Assembly (NCBI GenBank): GCA_947579605.1
Contig: OX388307.1
Location: 26,761,237-26,825,236 of the forward strand
Direction of reading: 5' to 3'
DNA: 64,000 bases
From: Athripsodes cinereus
Lineage: Eukaryota; Arthropoda; Insecta; Trichoptera; Leptoceridae
The translations under genes and the position numbers were made by a program. A model generated the notes under the pieces. That model was not told the DNA's origin and ran no database searches. It saw nothing but the letters and a program-made list of their open reading frames with translations. Below, piece after piece: positions 1 through 12,928 of the stretch. Each line of letters begins with the position of its first letter. The stretch's first letter is position 1.

Positions 1-744
1 CATAATCTTTCGTTATGGTAAAATAAATTAAATGAAAATATAATATCGGTACGCCACTGCCATCGGTCTAGTTGTAGGTGTGTCGGGCGGCGCTATATAA
101 AATCGGTAACAAGTACATACATACATACAAATATACTGAAAATAAATGTACATATAACAAATAATTCCTTTGTTTTCAAAATCTGTAAAATTAAATAAAT
201 CCTTGTGTACGACGACTACTTTGTAGACAACAATATCCTTCTAAATATCACGACACCTAGATATAAATAAATTAATAATATTGAAAAATCTTATCTTATG
301 ACAGCTGGCAGGATCACGGATTTTAAAATGTTAATTAAAAGTAATTTAGGAAGATCTATATATATTCCCAAATGTGGAAATATCACTAAAATATAGTGTA
401 CTAACTACTATGAAGGTGGGTAAATAAATATTAAAATATATCGAATTCAAACACTGAGATTAATATGATTGAGTCCCACCTCTCCTAGGCACAAAACTAA
501 ACTGCCAAGAGTAATCTATCCCCCCTCTTCAGATCCTGAAAATGTTGGCCCAAAGCAACAAAAAACTACATCCATCTCTTCCTGACACACACCGAAATAT
601 ACCTGTATCTGTCCCCTACATAGATAGTTGTGTTCAACAACCACTTGAGATTGCCTCATTCCCAAATTAATTACCTACTACAAATACACGATCTAGGTAT
701 ATAAAAATAATATATACCGTCTTGTATATATTCATTTCATGACA
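1..744 (-). mobile_element. 3' LTR of a young LTR retrotransposon (minus orientation, missing its last 2 bases)
   Basis: This stretch is repeated at 5703-6446 with a constant offset of 5702, and I see no mismatch on reading both copies. On the minus strand it begins TGTCATGAAATG and, judged from the complete copy at 5701, ends TGCA, so the termini are TG...CA as in LTRs. It is followed on the plus side by a C-run that reads as a polypurine tract on the minus strand, so this copy is the 3' LTR. The window starts 2 bases inside it, so its flanking target-site duplication is not visible. Confidence 0.85.
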
Positions 745-754
745 TCCCCCCTTT
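745..754 (-). other. polypurine tract of the LTR element
   Basis: On the minus strand this reads AAAGGGGGGA and abuts the TG that opens the LTR. That is where plus-strand DNA synthesis is primed in LTR retrotransposons. It is what fixes the element on the minus strand. Confidence 0.7.
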
Positions 755-1276
755 GAGATCATGCTGAAGACAAAATGGATGAGGCATTATCTCACAAACA
801 ATTATTTACTTTCTAATTATTTTTCATAATTATTTAATTCCAACTTTCGAGTCCGCCACTGTATATTCCGATAGGTCGTAGGTACCTCGTCAGCTGTGCT
901 CCTCTATTCAAGTCATCAATAATAATAATACATGCATGCACATAACACACCGATGCGTCCACTTGAGAAATTCTCGTTCAATATTATTGTCCCAACATAA
1001 CATAATATTTTAATATTCTGTTATATTTTATTATTTCGAGTTTTGTTATTATTTTATGTCATCACATCTATAGAACATAAAATAGTAATAACAAGTTTAT
1101 CCCAATACTTAAATATCCAAGTTGCATTTTGTTAAAATTCGTTTCATGTGATCATATTCACACATCATTATAATTATCCATAGTACTTGTGGTTCCCTAT
1201 AGTCCATATATGCATTCTTCAGGGTGATCCAATTCGCTGGTAACACCAATCTTGTACTACTCGCCAGATGTCTCAT

Positions 1277-1500
1277 ATCCATGATTCCTTTGCCGATGCA
1301 GCCAGTAGTCCTGCAGCACACAAATAGATACGCAAATCGTCCTCTCCGTAACGACACAAATTCAAGACATTCAAAAACGGCGGCAAACCTCATCGCTGAA
1401 TCCAAGCTGCTAAATGTCTTAATTTCCTAGAACACCCGTCCTCCCACAGGACATACGAAGACTCACGGAAAAAAGTGGGAGACCAACTCTCCACCGGCAA
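1277..1500 (-). repeat. family A retroposon fragment inside the LTR element (diverged)
   Basis: It aligns along most of its length with the family A example at 40272-40526 read in complement. Shared blocks include GGCAAACCTCATCGCTGAAT and GTGGGAGACCAA. Many differences on the plus strand are T to C. It lies in the same orientation as the LTR element. Confidence 0.75.
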
Positions 1501-1530
1501 CCCATCCTAAATAACCATTCATCTCTCAGC

Positions 1531-1708
1531 ACCATCACGCTGCGTCTCAGATGGGGTAGGCAGAGAGAAACGATTGACAAATCCCTCCATCCTGGCCTAC
1601 ATCCTTCGTTTCCACCACTGTCATACAATTTCTCACAGAATGCAACCCGTTTTCTCCTAGTCAACACGCAGCCGTCCATAAGAATTTGATCCACGTGATC
1701 AAGCCACA
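1531..1708 (-). repeat. family C (LINE 3' end) fragment inside the LTR element
   Basis: It shares GGGGTAGGCAGAGAGAA at one end and the block around GATCCACGTGATCAAG at the other with the family C copies at 45480-45655 and 45751-45948. The peptide on the minus strand includes W-L-D-H-V-D-Q-I-L, close to the DHVDQIF of the 45.7-kb copy. That fits a decayed LINE ORF2 C-terminus. Confidence 0.65.
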
Positions 1709-4700
1709 TAATTCTACAAGTAGTGCAACATCCTCCAGCTAACCAACAAAATTCGTGATAATATGTTGACAATGTGCCTAAATAATATCAAACGCGAACA
1801 GCTAACCCAAAATACCTATAATTACGTAAAATAAATCACCCATAATAATACCACAAATAATCAAGAGAAAGATAACGTACTATGTTCTTGAACATCCAGG
1901 GGTAAGTGGTGGGAACCCCTCCCTCAATGTGTTTACGCACATTCAAGCATATAAGATACATAACACAATATTTAAACGAGTTGCATTGACAATATCTACA
2001 TAATACATCCCAATATGTTATTCTATAATAGGTATATAGAATTTCCCTTGTATCCAATATAACAGTCACCTAATGTATATACCTACATATTAGGTATATA
2101 TATATGAATCGTCCTCATTCATTTCAAAAGTCCTGAAAAAAAAACACTTATCTATTTCAAACTATATCACACACACAACTAAATATAATACACACAATTG
2201 TAACTCCATATGCACATATCATAATATTCGTTCCACTTGTAAAATAATAATAACTAAACACTTTATAGTTCACATCTTCACTCTAACACTATTGAATAAT
2301 ATTATTATAATATTTGACACCACAATTTTAAAATTATAACACATTAAATAGTTTATTCCATTTGTGACATCGATAGATTCACAATCGATCCTCAAACTGT
2401 TACATCATAGCGTGGTACTTTCTTATCAAATTACTTCTCTTCAGCGATTTATGTTATTGTACACCACTCTCTTTTGGGTTAACAGAGAGGATCCAATGCT
2501 ACATAATCTCATCACATCACCCTTCTGGCCTCCAATAAAACTACTATCATCGCTGTCCAAACTTTTCACCAAGTAAATCATGTTGGTATCCTACCAACAG
2601 ATATTCAACATCAAATATTTCCTATATAACCTCGTATACTTTATGTTTCAGATTTCCTTGTTCCATTCAGACAATATCATCAAATCAGTCCAAAAGTTTA
2701 ACAACCACTGATTGCATACATCCCGTTAGGTACTATAATATCCCGTATACCTTTCTGCTTGCATCTTTATTTAAAACTATAGTTTTTTTTTTTTTCATTC
2801 CAGTAATAATATTATTTCCTATCTCGTTCTTGGTTTAGAATAATATAACGTTTTAATCATTATTATATCCTAGGATCCATAGGTTGTAGGTACATCTTAT
2901 TTCTCTATTTGGAAGACGATGTATTATATCGGCGAACATCAACCTCTTTTCTCCTTAGAACATTTTCATAAATGAGTATTCTCTTGTCCTCAATTTTGAA
3001 ATGATAGATACCACCTTTCAGGGTATACAAAGAGTTCCAACGTTTCCTAAAACTCCAGATCCTGGAATGCCCCTCCTGGTTTAAAAGAGTCTGCTTTCCG
3101 TGTAGACTGTCTTCCCTCTAAGCCGATCATTCCCCCCCCCCCCTAGCCTGTAATTTCTTCCAGCTAACCGTTTAACATATAACCGTAATCATAATCAATA
3201 AACATTCGGCTATCGCCTTCTCATCCGCTCCATGCATATATTGTATTATGTATGTTATCAGATACTCATAAACTCTGGTCTAATATTATTTCAAACTCAA
3301 TAATATATTCACCATTCTTACCTCGATCATAAATTTATTTCACACCCCAAATAATTAACTTGACAGAATTCTAAAAGTTTAAAAACGAACACTTAACTTA
3401 CAAATACTGTAAAATGTTAAGACCATATTCCTCAAGAAATAATAATACCTATAATATCAGTCCCTAACAAACATGTACTTGATACATATAACTAACATCA
3501 AACTATATACCTACCTATTATTTATCCATTTTACCCAAATACTATAATATCTAAAAATCCTAAAAACTCTAGTCATATACCCATATACATAAAATACACT
3601 TCGCATACATAATACCCATGTTTACAAGTCTATTTGGGAATATAATATTCAATTTTTCTAACACCCAATCTTCTTATGAAAGTACATATTTTTGGTACCT
3701 ATATACATTATTGAATAAACTAAAGAACTATTCATAAGGACATAATTCCAAATGAACTCTTAAGGGTTCACCATTCTTATGTATAATGTAAGATATATAC
3801 CTATAGACAGCCAAACATAAATATAATATGTTGCCGAATTTGCCTAACACTATAATCCATGGGTAACCAACCCGCGGTTCTCGAAGTAAAAAATCAACAA
3901 CCAATTTCCTCGCTACATCTCCCAAGAATAAATTTTATTCCTCCCCTCAAAAACCAAACACATTCCTCTGTCCATAACCCAGTTCTACTCCTCAAAACCC
4001 ATTTATGCTCTCCCCCCCTCCAATATTCATGATTTTAGTTATTTATCATCGCAAACCCAAAACCCACTTCTACTCCGTAAAAACCCAGTTTTATGTCGGC
4101 AGTGACCGACATAATATCCTGGTCCAAGGCACCATTTGTGATGATCCTACCTATTTTAAACCATTCTAAGCTCCGAATTTGCAACATCCTAGCTTCTAAA
4201 CTATAACTTCTGTAATAATTGATTCCCAAACTAGAAGTGACAACCCTATTCAGCTAGCTAAGAATTGTATGAATTTTCGCATTGTTGCAAATATACGTAC
4301 GAAATATCGCATTCCTAATTGAATTAATTAACGAATTTTGGCCTTTCGTGATCGTCTCGATTTATCTATTAACTATTTTCATAGATTTGGACCCAGTACG
4401 TTGTGTTTTGACGATAATTTTACCTACGTTGTGTATTTTTAGAACGCAAAATAAGTCACCTGAAATATACATTTCAATAATCAAAAGAAACAACAAAATC
4501 AATAAAACAATTTCAACATGAATTTTTGATACATATTAACTCTGAGGTCAACTTTGACGTCAGATCACTTACCTTGAGATTCTGTAAAATAACATAATAA
4601 AATAGTGCATAATAAAACATAACGAAATATAACATAACAATCATCATAACATAAAATTCAAATAATATTATTCTATATCATTACGAGAATGTTGTATGGT

Positions 4701-5700
4701 AACTGGTTGCCGATCTATGTCCCTACATAAGATAACCATTTCATAGTACCTATAACCAATGTATGTACATATGTTCTAAAACATACCTACTAATTCGTTG
4801 CGTCGTAAAGGACAGTGGCGCACCCCAAAACATTACCTTATTACTTTTGAATATTAATTAAATTTCAACACAATTGCCATGACATCATTTTCAGAGACTA
4901 ACTACCATGTTAGTGCATGAAAAGCATGCTGTGTCCATGCTGAAGGAGCGCCGCCTCCGCTCCCTCACGTCTCAAACTGTCCCATGCCGCATTTTGAGCC
5001 CGAGTGCACTAATCTACACCCCGAATATATAAAATAATATATAATATGTATACTCATTTGAACATGCAGCTATATATAATAAGAATAATTATAAATATAT
5101 GTTAAGAAGCTTGGTCATGGACCCTGGCGGGAAGCGGGGCAAGACCCGCATTGACCCTTGTCTCGAAAGCTGAATCGAAGAGATAGGAGCAGGGCTTGCT
5201 AACGGTACACCTACATTTCGAAGCAGGATTAGGACTGAAATTGTTAGTATATAGTATATGTTTCTACAAAGTACATAATACGTCTCGTGCATAATTGTAT
5301 AATAATAATGATAAATATGTGGTTACGAATAGATCAAACCCACACTATAGACACTAGGTAGCTAGTCTAGTGTCGATAGGCAGAAGGGATCCATATCCAT
5401 AAGGTAATCTCGACAAGATTTAGCTATAAAAGACTACATATTTATGGTGAGGTGAATTTAGGAATCATGTAAGTCAAATAAAAATATATTAAGACCAATA
5501 AATACATAAATATTACTTATGATTAGTGTCATGCAAAATATCAAATTTGTTCCTTCCATGATATCGCAGCAATTACAGCATGTTGAATAAGTAGAAAAAT
5601 CCAGTAAGTTCGTAGAATACAAATGACATTCGATGATAAAATATGTAATTAAATTAATAATCAAATAATATCCTGCTCAACAGACAACTTCTCTCCAAAC

Positions 5701-6446
5701 TGCATAATCTTTCGTTATGGTAAAATAAATTAAATGAAAATATAATATCGGTACGCCACTGCCATCGGTCTAGTTGTAGGTGTGTCGGGCGGCGCTATAT
5801 AAAATCGGTAACAAGTACATACATACATACAAATATACTGAAAATAAATGTACATATAACAAATAATTCCTTTGTTTTCAAAATCTGTAAAATTAAATAA
5901 ATCCTTGTGTACGACGACTACTTTGTAGACAACAATATCCTTCTAAATATCACGACACCTAGATATAAATAAATTAATAATATTGAAAAATCTTATCTTA
6001 TGACAGCTGGCAGGATCACGGATTTTAAAATGTTAATTAAAAGTAATTTAGGAAGATCTATATATATTCCCAAATGTGGAAATATCACTAAAATATAGTG
6101 TACTAACTACTATGAAGGTGGGTAAATAAATATTAAAATATATCGAATTCAAACACTGAGATTAATATGATTGAGTCCCACCTCTCCTAGGCACAAAACT
6201 AAACTGCCAAGAGTAATCTATCCCCCCTCTTCAGATCCTGAAAATGTTGGCCCAAAGCAACAAAAAACTACATCCATCTCTTCCTGACACACACCGAAAT
6301 ATACCTGTATCTGTCCCCTACATAGATAGTTGTGTTCAACAACCACTTGAGATTGCCTCATTCCCAAATTAATTACCTACTACAAATACACGATCTAGGT
6401 ATATAAAAATAATATATACCGTCTTGTATATATTCATTTCATGACA
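5701..6446 (-). mobile_element. 5' LTR of the LTR retrotransposon (complete, 746 bp)
   Basis: This is the complete copy of the terminal repeat, with TG at 5701-5702 and CA at 6445-6446 on the plus strand, so the termini are TG...CA on either strand. In the element's own sense it is the 5' LTR. It is followed on the right by non-element DNA starting CTATG, which should be one side of the target-site duplication. The other side lies just left of the window. Confidence 0.85.
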
Positions 6447-8486
6447 CTATGTATTATGATTCTTAGAATATTGTTTATACTTTTTTGTACTTGCAAGATA
6501 TCAGAAATGAACAGTACTCTTATGCATTACTTCTCATGTGGTGACTTTTTTTTAAGAAGATTAATCTTACTGCAAGTTTACTTATGAATCTAAGACACAA
6601 AATTAATATGGATTACATAAAAAGCATTGCTCTAAAAAAATATTGAAATACGTGTACGTTGAAAAAAGTGAGGCCGGGTAAAAGGTTAGTAAAATAACAT
6701 AATAATAATTCCTAATGGTAAATGTATCGACCTTCATTTCTTTTTTCTTTCTCTCTTTCTTTCACACATATCGCTTGTATAACCATTACGATTGGGTCAA
6801 ACATAATGTTCAGAAAGAAGCTTTTCAATTTTCTCAACATGGGACATGCGTTAGTAGTACTTAATGCTAGAAATATTTATGTATGCCTAGAAGGCATTAC
6901 CTACCCTACATTAATGTAAAAAATATATGGAAATCTGTTTAAATATTGGTCAAAAATATTTAAGGAATTGTTTTGAGCATACAAAAGAATAATTGATGAA
7001 AGACTGCAGAATGGGTGGGCTAATGATTTGTAGGAGAATGATTTGAAAATTTGCAGGAAAATAATGGATGCAGTATGTCCAAGATAGAAATAAGTAGCAT
7101 ATTAAAGCGAACCCCTATAGGTAATTAAAATTGAGCCCAAAGTGGCTTCAAAAATAGGAAAAGCAATGAAGTGACTCATGGCTCTTACTCAACACAAATG
7201 CCCGTATAACGATATTAAAAGAAAGCATTATATGTATTTGTAACTCCAAACTTCAGATTCTCAGTCCTACATGGTATTATCAAACTACCGATTTTCTCAG
7301 TTGCTAGGCAAACAAAATATTAGTATCTCTACGGAGTTTATTATCTCAATAACTTTTTATTTTAATAAGAAGATTAATTATAGCAACCTATGCCTACTAC
7401 CACTGCTTAGACGCCTTCTTACTCAAAACACCAATCCTATAAGAACGATTTCAAAGTGTAAAGAATAATGTTATTAAGGATAAATATTATTAAATGGCAC
7501 AAAATTGTTTTGAATGAAAGAGATTTGTTTTTCCTCGGAGAAAATTTTCTAAACGGATTCAATAAGATTTTTACTATTTTTTTGTACACATTACGATTTT
7601 ATGACACTAATAAAAATAAAAAAAATATTTAGCGAATTAAAGAACTTGGTAATATAACGAAAAAATGGAAATATTTATTCAACAAATTACTTCTACTACG
7701 ACACGAATAAAAAATAACGAAGTCGTTTTTATGTGTGAGATAATGATATAAATTTTCTTTAACTACACGTAATAAATGAGGTTTCGTTTCCTACCCCTAT
7801 AGTGTTGCTGTAGATCGTTGAGATTGGACGACGGGTTTGTGTAAATAATATATAAAAAAAGGATTACACATTATTTAAAGTATTCTTTGTTACTTTGTAG
7901 AAAACAAACAAAGGGTCGATCCGTAACATTGTAAGTAGGTACTATACATTTTAATAAAAGTTTCTTATAATTTGGTGGCTCTATTGTTTTTCAAAGTTCA
8001 AATTGATACTACAGGATATTCTCGTAATATCATGGAAACTATATGTTCATGAAAATGTATTGAATTAAAAGGTAAGAGGAGAAGAGACCTAATAAATGAA
8101 TACCTCTCTCACGGTGGTTACTGATTACAAATAACCCAGGATATACATTGATATTACGAGAGATATAAAAGGTGTTCGTGTTTAACAGTGGCCAAAAAAA
8201 GCTGTATGAGTAAAAGTTTTTGTTAAGTAATATTTTAATGATAAATTAATACGCAATTTAAACTAAACAATCTCGGTGCAAACTTATTACCGTTGAGCGT
8301 TTCCAGAATAGTAAAATTATGTGTATTTTATTTATAAGGTGTGTTAACAAATGGATTTGAGTAAAATATGACATTTTGCCTTCAATAAGCTGGGGATATA
8401 ATCAACGAACTTAAAATAGTGGAGTAGTCAGTAGACCGACTATAAAAGTTTACCCCATTTGACTTCTCTTCATGGCAAAAAAAAAT
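6447..8486. other. AT-rich sequence without recognised genes
   Basis: This lies between the LTR element and the first family A fragment. It holds only short open frames of 65 codons or fewer and poly-A/T runs. I see no conserved peptide or familiar repeat here. It is probably intronic DNA of the G-gamma gene. Confidence 0.5.
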
Positions 8487-8605
8487 TAAGACATTGAACC
8501 TTATCGCTGAATATCAGGTATGAATTTTCTCATTATCGATGCCTTTTACTGAAAACTCGAAAAGCGTGGAAAACTTGTTCTTTTCCGGGAGTTTTATGGA
8601 GTATA
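8487..8605 (-). repeat. family A retroposon fragment (old)
   Basis: It keeps the order AATTAAGACATT, TATCGCTGAAT, CTTTTACTG, ACTCGAAAA, GTGGAAAACTTGTTCTTT, which corresponds to the 3' two thirds of family A read in complement. It is heavily diverged. Confidence 0.5.
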
Positions 8606-9682
8606 CAATTTTTACAATAAATGTACAAATCAAATTTTGATGAACTTTATTTCATATCAATTTTGATAGATTGTGATGGCTATTACTCTCTGAAGAATGT
8701 GGTTTAAAAGCTACTAAATAAATAAAGTGAATCATGTTCTGTACTCGAAACAAAGCTTCCCATAAGGGACTAAAACAATAACGTATGTAGTCAAATAAAT
8801 GCAGTAGCAAAACAAACCGAGATACTGCAGTACATATTTCATTACATATGAATAGGAACTTGCATAATAGAATCCCGTAACAAACCCTCTTTTTATTGCC
8901 AACATAAAAAAATAACATTTATATGCGTGCTTGGGCCTGCACATTACAAACACAATATCTATTATCCTTGAAGAGAAAGTGTTCTTTTTTCATTTCAAAA
9001 TAATATGTGCAGTTTCTTTTATAAAGACACTTTTTATAGTACTTGAGAAAATAAACTCACATGAAACGTTATATGCATATAAATTCTTGAAATTTTTAAT
9101 CATACAATATAAAAATTCTTTGTTTTATTTAGAATCTTTATTAACTAAGAGCTTAAAAAAAGGTTGTGAAGTTATGTATTATTTTTGTTTACTTTAATTT
9201 CTGCTAAATTAATGCCGCCTATATTGTTGTTCACTTTTACTCGTTTTAAATTAGGTCAAGGCTAAGTAAGTTTACATAAAAATCAAATATTCTTGAAAAG
9301 GGTCTTTTCCAATTTAATTTTAATGTTGGGTAAGTGAATTTGAATACACCATATGGGGACACTCGCCCAACCAGCTTTTATTTATTACTCGAACGTATCT
9401 ATAGAAAGAATAAAAAACAAATGTTAACAGAATACTGTATAATGCGGCCCTTGAGAAATTTCATAAAAGGAATTATAAAACCAATAAAGATTTGTCAAAA
9501 TAATCGTTTTCATTTTTTTTTGTATTTTCACATGTTTTTGAAGCTGAAGACTTAAGTCTATGTGGTTTTTCTCCTAATTGGCACTTGAAGAACGACGATT
9601 GTGCGATTATTATATGCAGTTAGTTTACTGAATATCTCACTTGTGAGAAATGTTGTGACGACATATTATGTAGATAGATAGA
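8606..9682. other. AT-rich sequence without recognised genes
   Basis: Overlapping short frames occur on both strands (up to 88 codons at 8652-8918 minus and 8931-9197 plus). Their residue composition is what AT-rich DNA gives by chance. I recognise no domain. Confidence 0.45.
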
Positions 9683-9812
9683 TTGGGTTAGTAGGAAGAA
9701 ACCGCACCTCTGCAACAAACTTGCAATCTGTGTATTTATTTTGTGATTGTATTTGATTTATATGTATTTTATGTCAATTTAAATGTACAGCAAATAATAA
9801 GTTAATAAAAAA
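9683..9812 (+). repeat. LINE 3'-UTR fragment (family D)
   Basis: It begins TTGGGTTAGTAGGAAGAAAC, continues through a T-rich stretch to AATGTACAGCAAATAATAA, and ends in an A-rich tail. The same order is seen at 38092-38232 and in part at 23299-23411. It resembles the 3' ends of jockey or CR1-type LINEs common in insects. Confidence 0.6.
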
Positions 9813-10576
9813 TAGTTGAAAAAATACAATCTAAGGCTTGGGCTACTACATATGTTAAAAATAGTTGTGTATATTAGTTTTGTGGCTTTCATCTTGTATG
9901 TCTTATATTTCAGTACGAAGAGGAAAACTTATAATATGCTCATTAAATGCAATAAGTCCACTAGTGAGTACTTAGTTTTTATGATATTCCGTGATGATAC
10001 AAAGACATAGAATAATCACAATAATAAAAACGCACTTATGGATAAAAGAACAACATCGCTGTCCCAAATACACATAATATACAAACAACCTTCGTAGAAA
10101 AAATACGTAAATATACAAAACTAGCAGGAGAAATAAAAAAATATTTGGCATTCTTGGTCCGTTCATATAATACCTTTAGTCATGTCAGCTACAGGTAACT
10201 CCGAAATCTTTAATAAATAATTTAAGAAAAATAGATTTACCGGTTAATTTGTACATATTTATTCAAAAATCTATTATAATAAACATTTGTAATATTGTTA
10301 GAAAGTCTCTGAACACAGATATTTCAGGCACAATGCTGGTATTTTGAACCCGCGTTTTCAGCCTAATCCTTTGATATCCTGTATATCTGGATAGGGGATT
10401 TTTCCCGCCATTAGACTGTTAAGTTTTTGTGTGACCATGACTGATCATATATGGAGACTTATCTGGTTGTATAATGCTGAGAAGTGTGGATAGCAATTCC
10501 GCCACCGCGTAAAAAAAAATAGTGAGGCGTATTTATTGCCAACTGGCAATTTCTCCAGTGAACTTTTGTGAATGAT
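9813..10576. other. AT-rich sequence without recognised genes
   Basis: I see nothing here beyond short AT-driven open frames and poly-A runs. Confidence 0.4.
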
Positions 10577-10689
10577 ACTACATATATCATCACGGCATAC
10601 CCCAGAAGTGAAGGAGCCAGCAGAACAGCTGCATGCAACGAACACGCAAGCCGTCATCTATGTTTTAACAAAAAAAAGACATTCAGGAT
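10577..10689 (-). repeat. family A retroposon fragment
   Basis: It starts ATCATCACGGCATACCCC and reads through GCCAGCAGAACAGCTGCATG to AGACATTCAGGATG. This is the microsatellite-proximal end of family A in complement orientation, truncated after 110 bases. Confidence 0.7.
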
Positions 10690-12469
10690 GAAAAAATACA
10701 GCTTGAGTAAGTAAAATAAATATCAATTGTATTAGATGACAATACTTTTATTGTTACTTCCAAAAGAAATTCCCAAATCTATCCTATCGTTTATATTGAA
10801 CGATAATCCATCGACTGAATTTCTGAAAAGTTTTTCAGATATTGAAATAGTTTTCGTAAAAAGAAGATATAACTAATGAGAATATATTGGGAACATTTTA
10901 TCATACAAAAAATAGAACACGTATTTTCTTCTCAATTTCAGAATACAAATACGGAAATGATGGATATAATAAAAAAAATAGTATCAAAGAGTCAAAGAAC
11001 TACTCTTTCCAGCATACACTAACGCTCATATTTTACGAAAAGCATTTATGAAAGGATGCCATTAGTGCGAGCGATGTTTTTGAAAAAAAAAAAAAATAAA
11101 GATCGGTTCCACATACCACCACTTCTATTCACATTACCCCCTATTTGTACTTGTGCTCGCATTTACTTTCTCCATTCACAGATGGAAGTCGCAGGCATTC
11201 CATTCAAAGTTTAATAGGTACATATATCAAACTTTTTTTATTTTATTTTATTTTGCAAACAAACAGTTATGACATAATTAATAATATACAGTAAACCAAT
11301 TATACAGATAGGAAACCAGCAAAGTTTTACACAAAACAATCGCAAAATATCAAATATTTTAATGGCTTATTTAAAATAATTATATTTCATTATTTTCAAG
11401 CACCGTTTACGATTATTTTGTCCAATACAATAGTATTAAGGTAAATTTAATGTTCAACAATGATATCTTATAGCTTGCATATATAAAGACATGAATTTAT
11501 TAACATATTTTTAGTTCAATTCGCTTCCATTAAGAAAGGCTGTAATGTGGTTAAAATATCATACATTAATGTTTAGGTTTAATGTGAACTGACATACGAA
11601 CCAACAGAAAAAAATTAAAATATGAAATCTACCACAAGTACATGTAATGATATGAATTAAATTGTCTTGTGTGCACCGTAACTAATTTAATATTTAGAAT
11701 AAGTGACATAACCTCAGATAATATAACATGCTTTATACGTGGTGTTTCAAGATTAGCCACCATTTACAGGACACTCGAATGTTTACAGAAAAAAGTGGAG
11801 ACCAACATATTCTTTAATGAAAATCATTGAATAAACTATAAAATAACTTTCCTTAAGCAGATGTTTTTATTGTATTATTCACAGTTGTTAAAAAAATAAA
11901 GAAAAAATACAATAGTTGCACACTCCACTATGCTAATTACGCCTCGCTTGCTTACTTGTAGTAGGTATGTACAATAATGTCGTCCTCTTTCCTTTTTCCA
12001 TTTACTTTTATATTCCTAAGAGCGGACAAATTATCTTATTCTACTAGAAACAAACGATACACAGTGTTGTTGGTTTTGTTTCACATTATTATTAGTATTA
12101 AAAATAAGACATATAAGTACCAACTCTAATATCGCTGCCTTAGCACAATACCGTGAGATCACAAAAACTCCAGTTTTGCGATTATCGATTTAATTTTTTT
12201 GGTTGACAATCACGCTGATATCTAAAATCACTCTTTTGCAGGTAGTTTGTCATGAAAACAAACAAATACAGCAACAATCTTGCTGATGCATAAAAGTAAA
12301 AAAATCATTTTTTTTTATCCTTACGTGTACCTCTATTTAATAAAATTATAAAATTCTTTTTCTTATTTTTATAGTAAGTATTTCATAATAATTTTTGTAA
12401 AATTTTAGATATTATAACAAAAACTAACACAGAGCTGTATACTTAATTTAAGAAAGATTATATTTTTTT
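10690..12469. other. AT-rich sequence with one small family A remnant
   Basis: The stretch has poly-A/T runs (for example near 11078 and 11235) and no recognised gene. Positions 11756-11817 keep the family A block TTTACAGGACACTCGAATG followed by AAAGTGGAGACCAA, in complement orientation. Confidence 0.5.
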
Positions 12470-12928
12470 TTGAATTTATTCTTCTTGATAATGTATGGCT
12501 CGGAATGCTGGACTCTTTATAATACTTTCAACAGGCAATTTGAGACGGCAGAGATGCGAATGCTCAGATGGTCAGCAGGATTTTCATTAAAAGATAAGAT
12601 AAGAAGTACACGCATTCGTGGTAGCATGGGTGTGACTGACATAAATAATAAACTAAAAGAGAGGCAACTAAGATGGTATGGGCACATAAGACGGAGACCA
12701 CCGGAACACACTGTAAACAAAGCCACATCAATAAATCTCCTTCGACATCCATCAAGAGGGAGACCAAAGAATACCTGGATGACACAATGCAATAAAATCC
12801 TGCAGAGAAATGGTCTGGATGAAGATGATATAGGAAACAGAAGAGTGTACAACCTCAGAACGAGAAGAGCCGACCCCAACAGCCTTCAGCGGCAATAAGT
12901 TGGGACAGTGCCAGGAAGAAGAAGAAGT
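12470..12928 (+). mobile_element. RTE-type LINE, 5'-truncated C-terminal ORF2 fragment with GAA tail
   Basis: An open frame of 142 codons runs to a stop at 12896-12898. It encodes the C-terminal part of an RTE-clade endonuclease/reverse transcriptase polyprotein. Recognisable blocks are YGSECWTL near residue 9, then EMRMLRW, an IR...GV..I..K..ER segment, RQLRWYGHIRRR near residues 66-77, and SRGRPKNTW. It finishes with an RRADP-like end that leads into (GAA)n at 12916-12928. The catalytic reverse-transcriptase core is missing, so it is a dead 5'-truncated insertion. The frame is unusually intact for such a remnant, which suggests moderate age. Confidence 0.85.

Larger units (their letters stand above)
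745..5700 (-). mobile_element. internal region of a non-autonomous LTR element (no gag or pol)
   Basis: The 4.96 kb between the two LTRs has no reading frame longer than 117 codons. I recognise no protease, reverse transcriptase, RNase H or integrase motif on either strand. The plus strand is poor in G over much of it, for example 2100-4000, so the sense strand is poor in C. It includes diverged fragments of two retroposon families that also occur elsewhere in the window (1277-1500 and 1531-1708), plus a short GC-richer stretch near 4930-5200 that I cannot place. Identical LTRs mean a recent insertion, so an element without its own enzymes must have been mobilised in trans, as for LARD or TRIM elements. 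A primer-binding site would lie just left of 5701, but I could not match the bases there to a tRNA with confidence. Confidence 0.75.

Noticed and set aside
1419..1772. 117-codon minus frame in the LTR element that might be gag
   Set aside because: It coincides with the family C fragment and part of family A. I see no zinc knuckle or capsid feature.
3128..3146. C-run as a second polypurine tract
   Set aside because: It lies inside the LTR element and is not next to an LTR edge.
5681..5700. Primer-binding site beside the 5' LTR
   Set aside because: On the minus strand TGGAGAGAAGTTG begins 3 bases after the LTR, but I could not match it to a known tRNA end with confidence.
12517..12879. 120-codon minus-strand frame
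   Set aside because: It is the antisense shadow of the RTE reading frame on the plus strand.
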